From an uncultured bacterium (GTDB lineage Bacteria; Planctomycetota; JAJSAM01; JAJVHW01), in assembly GCA_937996235.1 (NCBI GenBank), contig CALKVK010000006.1, forward strand, positions 343,535 to 407,534: DNA of 64,000 nt, in the 5' to 3' direction. The notes under the pieces are model-generated. The model saw only the letters and a list, made by a program, of their open reading frames with translations. It searched no databases and was not told the DNA's origin. Made by a program: the position numbers and the translations under genes. Shown piece after piece: positions 1-8,793 of this stretch (position 1 is the stretch's first letter; every line of letters starts with the position of its first letter).

Positions 1-734
1 TCGAGCTGCCGGGGCTGACCGAGGACCGCCGCGACGTCATCGCGCCCGGCGTCGCGATCCTGTGCGCGATCTTCGACAGCCTCGGCATCGACGCGCTCGA
101 CACGTCGCAGCACGCGCTCCGCGAGGGGCTGCTCTACGACCTGTTCGGCCGCGAGGACGACGCCGACCTGCGCGACGAGACCGTGCGCGCGTTCCAGCGC
201 CGCTACCACGTGGACCGCCGCCAGGCGGCGCGCGTCGAGAGCGTGGCGCTGCGGCTGCTCGCCCGCGCTGCGCCGGCGTGGCGGCTCGACGCTCCCGCGC
301 ACGCGCAGCTCCTCGCGTGGGCCGCGCGCCTGCACGAGATCGGGCTCTCGGTCGCGCGCTCGGGCTACCACAAGCACGGCGCCTACCTGGTCGCGAACAG
401 CGACATGCCCGGCTTCTCGCAGGAGGAGCAGCGCGCGCTGGCGGCGCTCGTGCGCACGCACCGCCGGCGCTTCGAGCCGGGGCTCTTCGCGGAGGTCCCG
501 GAGGCGACGCAGCACGACGTGCGCCGCCTCGCCGTGCTCCTGCGCATCGCGCGCCGCCTGTGCCGCAGCCGCTCGCCGCGGCCGACGGAGCCCACGCGCA
601 TCGTGGTCGAGGGCGACTCCGTGGACCTCGCGTTCCCGGACGGCTGGCTCGACGCGCACCCGCTCTCGCGCGCCGACCTCGACGAGGAGGCGGAACTGCT
701 GCGCGGGGCCGGGTTCACGCTGCGTTTCGCGTAG
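1..734 (+). CDS. ppx: Exopolyphosphatase (Ppx/GppA family), C-terminal part, 5' truncated
   Basis: The reading frame is open from base 3 at the window edge to a TAG at 732-734, so the N-terminal catalytic part lies outside the window. What remains is the end of the phosphatase fold (LPGLTEDRRDVIAPGVAIL and ALREGLLYDL, both typical of Ppx) followed by the HD-like helical domain, with the family segment LHEIGLSVARSGYHKHGAYL and SDMPGFSQEEQ. The family removes terminal phosphates from polyphosphate. It converges on the polyphosphate kinase gene with only 31 bases between the stops, so synthesis and breakdown of the same polymer are encoded side by side on opposite strands. The identification is firm; the choice between polyphosphatase and guanosine pentaphosphatase activity cannot be made from this fragment. 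Confidence 0.9.
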   Translation, partial: ELPGLTEDRRDVIAPGVAILCAIFDSLGIDALDTSQHALREGLLYDLFGREDDADLRDETVRAFQRRYHVDRRQAARVESVALRLLARAAPAWRLDAPAHAQLLAWAARLHEIGLSVARSGYHKHGAYLVANSDMPGFSQEEQRALAALVRTHRRRFEPGLFAEVPEATQHDVRRLAVLLRIARRLCRSRSPRPTEPTRIVVEGDSVDLAFPDGWLDAHPLSRADLDEEAELLRGAGFTLRFA

Positions 735-765
735 CGCGCGCCCGCCCGCGTCGCGCGCGGCGCGT

Positions 766-2949
766 TCAGTCGGCGAGGCGCTCGAGCAGTTGCTCCTGCG
801 CCGAGACGGCGTGCTTCCCGCGCGCGACGCGCGTGTAGGCGCCGTCCGCGTCGAGACGCCACGCCTGCAGGTCGTCCTCGAGATACGGCTGCAGGCCCTC
901 GTCGATGACGCGCTGCCGCAGGCGCGGGTCCTCGATCGGGAAGCAGGTCTCGACGCGCCGCAGCAGGTTGCGCGACATCCAGTCGGCGCTCGCGCAGAAG
1001 ACGCGCTCCTCGCCGCCCGCGTGGAACCAGTACGCCCGCGAGTGTTCGAGGAAGCGCCCGACGATCGAGCGCACGGTGATCGTCTCGGAGAGGCCCTTCA
1101 CGCCGGGCCGCAGGCAGCAGATGCCGCGCACGACGAGGTCGATGCGCACGCCCGCCTGCGACGCGGCGTAGAGCTCGTCGATGATCCCGCGCTCGCTGAG
1201 CGAGTTCATGCGCGCCACGATCCGCGCGGGACGCCCCGCGCGCGCCTCGGCGGCCTCGAAGCGGATCATCTCGAAGAGCGTCTTGCGCAGCGTGAAGGGC
1301 GACTCGAGCAGCTTCTGCAGACGCGACGGGCGGCCGAGACCCGTGAGTTGCAGGAAGATGCGGTGCACGTCCTCGCCGAACTCGCGGTTCGCGGTCAGCA
1401 GGCTGAAGTCCGTGTACGCGCGCACCGTGCCCGTGTGGTAGTTGCCGGTGCCGAGGTGCACGTAGCGCCGCAGGCGGCGGCCCTCGCGGCGCACGATCAT
1501 CAGCATCTTCGCGTGGGTCTTGTAGCCCACGATGCCGTAGACGACGTTCGCGCCGACCTCCTCGAGGCGCGTCGCGAGGTCGATGTTGGCGGCCTCGTCG
1601 AAGCGCGCGCGCAGCTCGACGAGCGCCGTCACCTGCTTGCCCGCGCGCGCCGCGTCCACGAGCGCCTCGACGAGCGGCGAGCCGGCCTCGGTGCGGTAGA
1701 GCGTCTGCTTGATCGCGAGCACCGCGGGGTCGGACGCCGCGCGCCGCAGCATCTCGACGACCGGCGCGAACGACTCGTACGGGTGGTGCAGCAGGAGGTC
1801 GCCGCGGCGCAGCGTGTCGAAGACGTCGCGCTCCGCCTTCATACGGCGCGGCAGACCCGGGACGAACGGCCGGTACTTGAGGTCCTGGCGATCGACCATC
1901 GCGTAGAGCGCGGAGAGCCGGACCAGGTTGACGGGGCCGTCGGTGCGGTAGAGGTCGGTCGGCTCGAGCTCCGTCTGCTCGAGCAGGAACTCGGTCGCGT
2001 CCTCGGGGCAGTTGTCCGCCACCTCGAGCCGCACCGCCGCGCCGAAGCGGCGGCTCGGCAGCTCGCCCTTGAGGGCGTGGAGCAGGTTCTCGACCTCCTC
2101 CTCGTCCACCCACAGGTTGCTGTTGCGCGTGACGCGGAACTGGTAGCAGCCCGTCACGTGCATGCCGGGGAACAGCTCCGCGACGTGCTCGTGGATGACG
2201 GACGAGAGCAGCGCGAAGTCGTGCGTGCGGCCGGCGACGCTCGGCGGGATCGCGATCAGGCGCGGCAGCGCACGCGGCACCTGCACGACCGCCATGCCGA
2301 TCTCGCGTCCGAACGCGTCCGTGCCCTCCACGCGCACGATGAAGTTGAGGCTCTTGTTGAGCACCTTCGGGAACGGGTGCGCGGGGTCGAGGCCGATCGG
2401 CGTCAGCACGGGCATGACGTCGTCGCGGAAGTAGCGCCGGAGCCACGCCTGCGTGCGCTTGCCCCACGCCGCGCGGCGCACGATGCGGATGCCCTCTTCC
2501 TCGAGTGCGGGCAGCAGCGTCTCGTTGAGGACGCGGTACTGCTCCTTCACGAGCGCGTGCGCCGTCTCGCCGACCAGCTCGAGCGTCTCGCGCGGCGTGC
2601 GACCGTCGAACGTCGGCGAGTTCAGCTCGTACGCGATCTGCTGCTTGAGACCGGCGACGCGCACCTCGAAGAACTCGTCGAGGTTCGAGCTGCAGATCGT
2701 GAGGAAGCGCAGCCGCTCGAGCAGCGGCAGCGACGCGTCCTTCGCCTGCTCGAGCACACGCCGGTCGAACGCGAGCACGCTCTGTTCGCGGTTGATGTAC
2801 GCGGACGGCGCGTTGCGCGGCGCAACGAACGCGGGCGCAGACGGGTCGAGCGCCTCCGGCTCCGGAGGACGCGGCGCGTCGAGCGCGCGGCGCTCGGCCG
2901 CGCGCTTCGACGCCTTGTCCTTCCCGCGGGTGCCGCGTTCACGCTTCAC
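766..2949 (-). CDS. ppk: Polyphosphate kinase (PPK1)
   Basis: A 727-residue protein, the usual length for PPK1, which reversibly makes polyphosphate from ATP. The N-terminal domain shows INREQSVLAFDRRVLEQA and SSNLDEFFEVRVAGLKQQ. The two phospholipase-D-like domains carry the autophosphorylated histidine in GYKTHAKMLMIVRR and the second conserved histidine in GRFLEHSRAYWF; GTGNYHTGTVRAYTDFSLLT is also canonical. The frame stays open far upstream, but family similarity begins just after the GTG at 2949 and a -10-like GACAAT lies 7 bases before it, so I chose that start. The first 50 residues are a basic, Pro-rich extension of unknown role. It ends tail to tail with ppx. Confidence 0.95.
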   Translation of the reverse strand: MKRERGTRGKDKASKRAAERRALDAPRPPEPEALDPSAPAFVAPRNAPSAYINREQSVLAFDRRVLEQAKDASLPLLERLRFLTICSSNLDEFFEVRVAGLKQQIAYELNSPTFDGRTPRETLELVGETAHALVKEQYRVLNETLLPALEEEGIRIVRRAAWGKRTQAWLRRYFRDDVMPVLTPIGLDPAHPFPKVLNKSLNFIVRVEGTDAFGREIGMAVVQVPRALPRLIAIPPSVAGRTHDFALLSSVIHEHVAELFPGMHVTGCYQFRVTRNSNLWVDEEEVENLLHALKGELPSRRFGAAVRLEVADNCPEDATEFLLEQTELEPTDLYRTDGPVNLVRLSALYAMVDRQDLKYRPFVPGLPRRMKAERDVFDTLRRGDLLLHHPYESFAPVVEMLRRAASDPAVLAIKQTLYRTEAGSPLVEALVDAARAGKQVTALVELRARFDEAANIDLATRLEEVGANVVYGIVGYKTHAKMLMIVRREGRRLRRYVHLGTGNYHTGTVRAYTDFSLLTANREFGEDVHRIFLQLTGLGRPSRLQKLLESPFTLRKTLFEMIRFEAAEARAGRPARIVARMNSLSERGIIDELYAASQAGVRIDLVVRGICCLRPGVKGLSETITVRSIVGRFLEHSRAYWFHAGGEERVFCASADWMSRNLLRRVETCFPIEDPRLRQRVIDEGLQPYLEDDLQAWRLDADGAYTRVARGKHAVSAQEQLLERLAD

Positions 2950-2956
2950 CCGCGGG

Positions 2957-2962
2957 ATTGTC
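2957..2962 (-). promoter_or_regulatory. -10-like hexamer for ppk
   Basis: On the minus strand this reads GACAAT, 7 bases before the GTG start of ppk. Transcription would begin at or next to the start codon, so the mRNA would have no leader. It belongs to a repeated pattern in this window. Confidence 0.45.
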
Positions 2963-3086
2963 GGCCGGGCGGAGCGCCGCGCGCGAACGGATCCGAGGCG
3001 CACACGCGGCCTTGGCTCCGTCTTCACGCGGGCTTCGGAATGCGCGGGAGCCTGCGCCCCGGCCTGCGCGGCTCCCGCGACAGCCG

Positions 3087-4004
3087 TCACACGAACGCGG
3101 CCGCGGCGGCGTCCACGCGCTCGAGCGCCGTGGGGCCGAGGCGCCGCAGCGTCTCCCGGAACTCCGGGTGCGTCATGCCGGAGCCGAGGAAGGTCCAGCG
3201 CAGGGCCTGGTGCTGCTGCGCGACCACGGCTTCGCGCTCGGGCGCCGCCAGGCGCCGCCCGGACGCCGCCTCGAGCGCGTCCACGTCGAGGCCCGCCTGC
3301 GCGTGCAGGCCGGCGTCGAGGAACCCACCGATCGCCAGGTACTCGTCGACGGCGCGCTCGAGGGCGGCCTCGTCGCGGCCCTCGGCGAGCGCGGCGACCA
3401 TCAGCGTGTCGAGCTTCGCGTGCTGCGCCTCCTCCATCCAGTGGTGGCGCAGGAGCCGCACGAACAGCGGGTCGAGCCCCAACGTGTCGCGCACGCTCTC
3501 GACGAAGTGCCGCTGCGTCATCCACTCGATGTGCAGGATCGCGAGCGCCACGGCGAGCGGGTCGTGCGCGAGCACCGCGCGCCCGATCTCGTCGGCCGGG
3601 CCGATGACGCCGCAGGCGACGGGGAAGCCGGCGCGGAATGCGCTGCGGAAGCGCTTGAACAGCTCGATGTGCTTCGCCTCCTCCGAGGCGAACGTCAGGA
3701 ACGCGCGCACGCGCTGGTCGTCGCCCTCGAGGTGCGGCCGCACGTGGTCGAGCACGAACGGCAGGATGAACTCCTCGACGATCCCGAACATGCACAGGTA
3801 GTCGTGGCCGCGGATCTGGTTGAGCAGCAGCCGCTCGCGGGCGAACAGCGTCGTCAGGTCCGCCGTCCGCGCCAGCGACTCGGGCAGGAACGGCAGCGCG
3901 AAGTCGAGCTGCCGCCCGCCGATCACGTCGTCCACGGTCCACGCGACCTGTTCCGACGCGGCGAGCGCGCTCTCGTACGTGTACGTCGTCTGCATCGTGG
4001 GCAT
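3087..4004 (-). CDS. Ferritin-like diiron protein
   Basis: A 305-residue all-helical protein with the glutamate/histidine ligands of a carboxylate-bridged diiron centre: a Glu pair in GIVEEFILPF, then ASEEAKHIELFKRF, then the HIEW helix, then WMEEAQHAKLD. The two ExxH motifs about 100 residues apart fit a four-helix bundle of the ribonucleotide reductase R2 / AurF-like type. The ATG at 4004 has a good ribosome binding site (AGGAGAT, 4 bases upstream), whereas upstream in-frame codons run into the divergent osmC gene. It is divergent from that gene, which suggests a shared role in peroxide or iron stress. Oxygenase or oxidase activity is an inference; the substrate is unknown. Confidence 0.75.
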   Translation of the reverse strand: MPTMQTTYTYESALAASEQVAWTVDDVIGGRQLDFALPFLPESLARTADLTTLFARERLLLNQIRGHDYLCMFGIVEEFILPFVLDHVRPHLEGDDQRVRAFLTFASEEAKHIELFKRFRSAFRAGFPVACGVIGPADEIGRAVLAHDPLAVALAILHIEWMTQRHFVESVRDTLGLDPLFVRLLRHHWMEEAQHAKLDTLMVAALAEGRDEAALERAVDEYLAIGGFLDAGLHAQAGLDVDALEAASGRRLAAPEREAVVAQQHQALRWTFLGSGMTHPEFRETLRRLGPTALERVDAAAAAFV

Positions 4005-4065
4005 CTCGATCTCCTCTCGGCCCGCCGGAACTGCCGCCGATGTGCGGTGTGCGGGCTCGGAAGCG

Positions 4066-4146
4066 GGAACACGGCCCGGGCCGCGGAGCCGCAGCGGTTC
4101 TCGCGATCGCGGGACGATTGCGGTCTCCGGCTGCGGGCCGTGTTCC
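4066..4146. promoter_or_regulatory. 13-bp perfect inverted repeat between divergent genes
   Basis: Bases 4066-4078 (GGAACACGGCCCG) and 4134-4146 (CGGGCCGTGTTCC) are exact reverse complements, 55 bases apart, inside the 187-base region that separates the diiron gene from osmC. A short palindrome, CGCGATCGCG, lies at 4102-4111 between them. The arms could be two half-sites for a looping or dimeric regulator serving both promoters; an RNA stem is the alternative. Confidence 0.4.
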
Positions 4147-4191
4147 TCCCGGTGAACGCGGGCACGAACCCCCCCCGCACCAGGAGATGCG

Positions 4192-4755
4192 ATGCAGACC
4201 ACAGCGAACGAGACGACCGTCAACGGAATCGATGTCGAGGGCCTGCGCGGCGCCGCCGCGGCGATCGCCGCGGACCCGCGCGAGGGCGCCGTGAGCTTCG
4301 ACGTGGCAACGACGTGGAAGGGCGGCACGCGCAGCGAGACGCACGTGCGCGGCTACGGGATCGGGGGGCGCGCGGTGGCGCGCGAGTTCCGCTTCGCGAG
4401 CGACGAGCCGCACGAGCTGTTCGGCGGCAACACCGCGCCGAACCCGCAGGAGTACCTCATGGGTGCGCTGTGCGCGTGCATGACGGTCGGCTACGTCGCG
4501 GGCGCCGCGCTGCGCGGCATCCGCCTCGACGGCCTCGAGATCCGCTGCAGCGGAGCGCTCGACCTGCGCGGCTTCCTCGGCATCGACCCCGAGGTCGCGC
4601 CGGGGTACGAGACGCTGCGCGTGAGCGTCCGCATCCGGGGCGACGCCACCCCCGAGCAGTTCGAGGAGATCCACGCGGCCGTGCGCGCCACGTCGCCGAA
4701 CTTCTTCAACCTGTCGCGGCCGATCGCGATCGAGGACGAGCTGATCGTCGGCTGA
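4192..4755 (+). CDS. OsmC-family protein lacking the second redox cysteine
   Basis: A 187-residue OsmC-fold protein. OsmC/Ohr proteins reduce organic hydroperoxides with a pair of conserved cysteines. The first cysteine region is present (LMGALCACMTVGYVAG, with two cysteines one residue apart). At the place where the family usually has a Cys-Pro the sequence reads SPNFFNLSRPI, so the second cysteine is missing. The N-terminal 40 residues form an extra helix-rich segment. The ATG at 4192 is set by AGGAG at 4182-4186. It is divergent from the diiron protein and is followed 26 bases later by a strong hairpin. Either CACM works as the reactive pair or the protein has another role. Confidence 0.85.
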   Translation: MQTTANETTVNGIDVEGLRGAAAAIAADPREGAVSFDVATTWKGGTRSETHVRGYGIGGRAVAREFRFASDEPHELFGGNTAPNPQEYLMGALCACMTVGYVAGAALRGIRLDGLEIRCSGALDLRGFLGIDPEVAPGYETLRVSVRIRGDATPEQFEEIHAAVRATSPNFFNLSRPIAIEDELIVG

Positions 4756-4781
4756 GCGCGAGGGGCCGGGTGCACCGGCCC

Positions 4782-4810
4782 GGGCGCGCCGGACCTCGTC
4801 CGGCGCGCCC
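4782..4810 (+). terminator. Perfect 12-bp hairpin after osmC
   Basis: Arms 4782-4793 and 4799-4810 (GGGCGCGCCGGA and its exact complement) enclose a 5-base loop, starting 26 bases after the osmC stop. There is no T-run, but a stem this strong at a gene end fits a terminator in a very GC-rich genome. Confidence 0.55.
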
Positions 4811-5216
4811 ACGCACCCTCCGGATCTCGTTGGACGACGACCTGCGGGGCGCTCATGATCGGCGCCCCTTTCCGCCGACACGGGGGGGTCCGGGCGAGCC
4901 GTCCGGACGTCATGTGCGCCGGCCCGGCAGCCGGCCGGGAGCCGTCCATGTCGATCCACGACCGTCGTTCCGAGCTGCGCCCGATCGGCCGCGGCACGCT
5001 GCACACCTCGCCGTTCGCGCCGCACGCGCGCCACGACTCCGTCCGCGCCTGGGCGCGCGGCACGCGGGTCGACGCGCCGCGTCCGGCGGCGGTGGACGCG
5101 TCGCGGCGCCTCGCCCGCGGTGCGAACGCGCCGCAGCGCTGAAACTCACGCGTCAGACCGTCCGTCGCGGGAATGTCGCGGCGGCCCCGCGCTGTTCTCG
5201 CGTCCGGAGGTTCCGG
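4811..5216. other. Intergenic stretch, no convincing gene
   Basis: About 400 bases between the osmC hairpin and msrB. A 64-codon frame from an ATG at 4948 to a stop at 5142 (product begins MSIHDRRSELRP) has a weak GGGAG before it, but it is Arg/Ala-rich like random GC-rich frames, so I do not call it. GGAGG at 5206-5210 belongs to msrB. Confidence 0.4.
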
Positions 5217-5813
5217 ATGCGCGCGCCGTTCCCGTCACTCGCCCTGCTGGTCGTCGTCGCAGCCACCGCCGCGTGCGGAGCGGCGGTCTCGTCCGGAAGG
5301 GCTCCGCTTCCCGCTCCCGAGGCGGATGCCGGCACGCCGGCGCCCGCCGCCACGCCCGAGAACGCTCTTGCCTCCGCGCCGGCCCAGGCCGGGACTCCGA
5401 TCGGTTCCGATCGCGCGGAAGGCAAGGTCGTCCTCAGCGACGGCGAGTGGCGCGCGCGGCTGACGCCCGAGCAGTACCACGTGCTGCGCGAGAAGGGCAC
5501 CGAGCGCGCGGGCACCGGCAAGTACTGGATGACGACCACCCTCGGCACCTACGTGTGCGCCGGGTGCGGTGCGCCGCTCTTCGTCTCCGACGCGAAGTTC
5601 CCGTCGGAGTGCGGCTGGCCCGCGTTCTTCGAGCCGGTCACGAAGGACGCGCTCGCCGAGCACCGCGACCTCAGTCACGGCATGATCCGCACCGAGGTCA
5701 CCTGCGCGCGCTGCGGCGGGCACCTGGGTCACGTCTTCGACGACGGGCCGCCGCCGACGGGCCTGCGCTACTGCATCAACTCCGCGGCGGTCGAGCTGCG
5801 CGCCAAGGAGTGA
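5217..5813 (+). CDS. msrB: Peptide-methionine (R)-S-oxide reductase MsrB, lipoprotein form
   Basis: A 198-residue protein. It begins with a lipoprotein signal (hydrophobic LALLVVVAATAAC, lipidation Cys about residue 19) and a 45-residue Ala/Pro linker, then a full MsrB domain from about residue 72. The domain has both zinc-binding Cys pairs (CAGCGAP and CARCGGHLGHVF), the substrate motif SECGWPAFF and the catalytic cysteine in RYCINSAAVEL. MsrB reduces methionine-R-sulfoxide in proteins; here it would repair envelope proteins outside the cytoplasmic membrane. The start has GGAGG 6 bases upstream. With osmC and the diiron gene nearby, oxidative stress is a likely shared theme, although the genes are not in one operon. 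Confidence 0.93.
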   Translation: MRAPFPSLALLVVVAATAACGAAVSSGRAPLPAPEADAGTPAPAATPENALASAPAQAGTPIGSDRAEGKVVLSDGEWRARLTPEQYHVLREKGTERAGTGKYWMTTTLGTYVCAGCGAPLFVSDAKFPSECGWPAFFEPVTKDALAEHRDLSHGMIRTEVTCARCGGHLGHVFDDGPPPTGLRYCINSAAVELRAKE

Positions 5814-5885
5814 GCGCGCAGGACTGAGCGCAGAGCTGCGGGCGACCCGCGCGGGATCCGCCGTCCGTCGCCGCGTCGCCGCGCG

Positions 5886-5891
5886 TAGATT
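5886..5891 (+). promoter_or_regulatory. -10-like TAGATT before the molybdenum hydroxylase operon
   Basis: TAGATT lies 21 bases before the ATG at 5913, followed by GGAGG. It is the only AT-rich hexamer in the gap and probably drives the long run of overlapping genes that follows. Confidence 0.4.
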
Positions 5892-5912
5892 CGGACGTCA
5901 CGGAGGACGTCC

Positions 5913-6578
5913 ATGAGCGGGAGAGAGCGCGGCGAGCGGCGCGGTGTCACACGGCGCGGGCTCCTGAAGGGCGCCGGCGCGGCGGCCGCGGCGGGCGTGA
6001 TCGCGCGGCCGGCCGCCGCGCTCGCGCAGCACGCCGACGACGGCGTCGAGATCGCGGGTCCCGGACCCGTGCACCTGGTGCTGCGCGTCAACGGCGCCGC
6101 GCGCGAGGTCGAGGTCGAGCCGCGGCGCACGCTGCTCGACGCGCTGCGCGGCGACCTCGACCTGACCGGCGCGAAGCGCGTCTGCGACCGCGGCACCTGC
6201 GGCGCGTGCACGATCTGGCTCGACGGCGCACCCGCCTACGCGTGCAGCGTGCTCGCGATCGAGGCGGTCGGGAGCGAGATCACCACGATCGAAGGACTCG
6301 GCACACCGGCTGCGCCGCACCCGATGCAGGCCGCGTTCGCGCGCCGCGACGCGCTGCAGTGCGGCTTCTGCACGCCGGGCTTCGTGATGGCGTGCGCGTG
6401 GGCCGCCGAGACGCACGGCGCCGCGCTCGACGACGCCACGCTGCGCCGCTCCGTCTGCGGCAACCTGTGCCGCTGCGGCACGTACCCGCACGTCGTGCAG
6501 GCGGCGCTCGAGGGCGCGCGCGAGATGACGGCGGCGCGCGACTCCGGCGCCGGCGACGGCGCGAAGGGCGGACGCTGA
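5913..6578 (+). CDS. Tat-exported [2Fe-2S] subunit of a molybdenum hydroxylase
   Basis: A 221-residue protein. Residues 1-38 form a twin-arginine signal (TRRGLLKGAG then an Ala-rich core), so the enzyme is assembled in the cytoplasm and exported folded. The ferredoxin-like domain binds its cluster through Cys91, Cys96 and Cys99 (CDRGTCGAC) and Cys111; the helical domain binds the second cluster through CGFCTPG and CGNLCRCG. This is the small-subunit layout of periplasmic aldehyde oxidoreductase (E. coli PaoA) and related xanthine-dehydrogenase-family enzymes. GGAGG precedes the ATG. The large subunit starts 2 bases after the stop. The substrate cannot be read from sequence. Confidence 0.92.
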   Translation: MSGRERGERRGVTRRGLLKGAGAAAAAGVIARPAAALAQHADDGVEIAGPGPVHLVLRVNGAAREVEVEPRRTLLDALRGDLDLTGAKRVCDRGTCGACTIWLDGAPAYACSVLAIEAVGSEITTIEGLGTPAAPHPMQAAFARRDALQCGFCTPGFVMACAWAAETHGAALDDATLRRSVCGNLCRCGTYPHVVQAALEGAREMTAARDSGAGDGAKGGR

Positions 6579-6579
6579 G

Positions 6580-8793
6580 ATGCCGCGCAACGTGAAGACC
6601 ACCGTCGGCCTGCCGGGCGGCCCGACGCGCGAGCTCACGGTGACCGTGCACGAGCTCGACGCGCCACGCTGGGACGCCGCCGCGCGGCTGCGCGTCGTCG
6701 GCACCGACGTGCCGCGCGTCGACGGCCCCGCGAAGGCGGCGGGCGCCGCGCGCTACACGTACGACGTCGCCCGCCCGCGCCTCGCGTACTGCCGCCTCGT
6801 GCGCTGCTTCCGCGCGCACGCGGTGGTCCGCGAGGTGGAGACGGCCGCGGCGTCGAAGCTGCGCGGCGTGCTCGGCGTGCGCACGCTGGTCGGTCCGGGC
6901 GGGCGCGTCACCTTCTCCGGCAAGGGCGTGGTCGCCGTCTGCGCCGAGAGCGAGGAGGCGCTCGACGACGCCGTGCACGCGGTGCGCGTCACGTACGACG
7001 TGCGGCCCGGACCCGCCACCACCGACGACGCCCGCGACGACGCGGCCGCGCGCGTGGACCCGCGCCGCGGCAACGCGGTCCCCGACGCGCGCGGGCCGGA
7101 GCGTCGCGGCGACCCCGACGCCGCCCTCGCGCGCTCGCACGCGCAGATCGCGCTGACCTTCCGCACGCAGGTGCAGACGCACTCCGCGCTCGAGACGCAC
7201 GGCTGCATCGTCGAGCCGGGCGCCGACGACACCTACACGGTGTGGGCCTCGACGCAGGGCACGGGCGCGTTCCAGGCGTCGATGGCGCAGGCGCTCGGAG
7301 TGCCCGTCGAGAGCGTGCGCGTGATCACCGAGCACATGGGCGGGGGCTTCGGCGCGAAGCTCGGCGGCATCGACGAGTGGGACCGCGAGGCGGCGCTCTT
7401 CGCGCGCGAGCTCGGACGGCCCGTGAAGGCGATGCTCGACCGCCGCGAGGAGCACCTCGTCGCGGGGTGCCGCCCGGACTCCGTGCAGGCGCTGACGCTC
7501 GGCGCCGACGCGGACGGCTCGCTGACGGCGCTCGTCGCGCGCACCCTCGGCACGGCCGGCAACGGCGCGAACGGCGCCGACGCCGCGAACACGCGCGTCT
7601 ACGCCGTGCCGAACCTGCTGCGCGAGCAGACGAACGTCGCGACCTTCACCGGCCGCGCGCGCGCGTTCCGCGCGCCCGGCCACCCGCAGGGCATGTTCGC
7701 GCTCGAGGGCGCGATGGACGCGCTCGCCGAGGCGCTGCGCATCGACCCGCTCGCGCTGCGCCTGCGCAACGACCCGCACCCGCTGCGCCAGGTGCAGTGG
7801 CGCCTCGGAGCGGAGCGCATCGGGTGGGAGCGGCTGCGTAGCGCCGGGCCGGGCACGGGCAGCGTGCGGCGCGGCGTCGGGTGCGCGGCGGCGATCTGGT
7901 ACCAGAAGGGCGGCGGCAACTGGGTCGTGCGCGTGGACGTGCGCCGCGACGGCTCGGTGACGGCCGCGTCGGCCGTGCAGGACATCGGCACGGGCACGCG
8001 CACGGTGCTCGCGGTGCTCGTCGCCGAGGAGCTCGGCATCGCGCCCGCGCGCGTCACGGTGCGCTGCGGCGACACGCGCGACCCGGCGGGCCCGCCGAGC
8101 GGCGGCAGCCAGACGGCGCCTTCGATCGGTCCGCCCGCGCGCGAGGCGGCGGTGCGCGCGCGCGAAGGACTCGCCGAGGTGCTCGCGCGCGAGTGGGGCG
8201 TCGAGGCCTCGGACGTCGCGTTCGAGGGCGGCGCGTTCACGGCGGGCGCGCGCACCGCGACGTTCGACGAGGCCTGCGCGCTGCTCGGTCCCGAGGGCCT
8301 CTCGGTCAGCGGCACGCGGCGCGCGAACTACGACGGCTTCCACGGCGAGACCGCGGGCTGTCAGTTCGCGGAGGTCGAGGTGGACACCGAGACGGGCGTC
8401 GTGCGCGTCGTCCGCGTCGTCGCCGTCCACGACGCGGGGCGGATCGTCGACACGCTGACGGCGCGCAGCCAGGTCGTCGGCGGCGTCATCCAGGGCATCT
8501 CGTACGCGCTGCACGAGGAGCGGCAGCTCGACCGCAACCTCGGCGACATGGTCAACCCCACGCTCGACACGTACCGCATCCTCGGCATCGCCGACTGTCC
8601 GGAGATCGACTGCGTGCTCACCTCGCTCGACAGCGGCTTCAACAACGCGGGCATGATGGGGCTCGGCGAGCCCGTCACCGTGCCGACCGCGGGCGCGGTC
8701 GCGAACGCCGTCTCGCACGCGCTCGGCGTGCGCATCACCGAGCTGCCGATCACGCCGGCGCGCGTGCTCGCCGCGCTGCGGAGGCCGCGATGA
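6580..8793 (+). CDS. Molybdopterin-binding catalytic subunit of a xanthine-dehydrogenase-family enzyme
   Basis: A 737-residue protein with the PaoC/YagR layout. Cofactor motifs are GGGFGAKLG (about residue 250), RAFRAPGHPQGMFALEGAMD (about residue 360), GGSQTAPSIGPPAREA (about residue 507) and MGLGEPVTVPTAGAVANAV near the end, which holds the family's catalytic glutamate. It has no signal peptide and would be exported with the Tat-bearing FeS subunit. It oxidises an aldehyde or N-heterocycle with water as oxygen source; the substrate is unknown. Its last bases overlap the start of the FAD subunit (ATGA). No XdhC/PaoD-type maturation gene is in the window. Confidence 0.92.
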   Translation: MPRNVKTTVGLPGGPTRELTVTVHELDAPRWDAAARLRVVGTDVPRVDGPAKAAGAARYTYDVARPRLAYCRLVRCFRAHAVVREVETAAASKLRGVLGVRTLVGPGGRVTFSGKGVVAVCAESEEALDDAVHAVRVTYDVRPGPATTDDARDDAAARVDPRRGNAVPDARGPERRGDPDAALARSHAQIALTFRTQVQTHSALETHGCIVEPGADDTYTVWASTQGTGAFQASMAQALGVPVESVRVITEHMGGGFGAKLGGIDEWDREAALFARELGRPVKAMLDRREEHLVAGCRPDSVQALTLGADADGSLTALVARTLGTAGNGANGADAANTRVYAVPNLLREQTNVATFTGRARAFRAPGHPQGMFALEGAMDALAEALRIDPLALRLRNDPHPLRQVQWRLGAERIGWERLRSAGPGTGSVRRGVGCAAAIWYQKGGGNWVVRVDVRRDGSVTAASAVQDIGTGTRTVLAVLVAEELGIAPARVTVRCGDTRDPAGPPSGGSQTAPSIGPPAREAAVRAREGLAEVLAREWGVEASDVAFEGGAFTAGARTATFDEACALLGPEGLSVSGTRRANYDGFHGETAGCQFAEVEVDTETGVVRVVRVVAVHDAGRIVDTLTARSQVVGGVIQGISYALHEERQLDRNLGDMVNPTLDTYRILGIADCPEIDCVLTSLDSGFNNAGMMGLGEPVTVPTAGAVANAVSHALGVRITELPITPARVLAALRRPR

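Noticed and set aside
4948..5142. A 64-codon frame with ATG in the gap before msrB
   Set aside because: Arg/Ala/Pro-rich composition like shadow frames, weak start signal and no family resemblance; described only as part of the intergenic entry.
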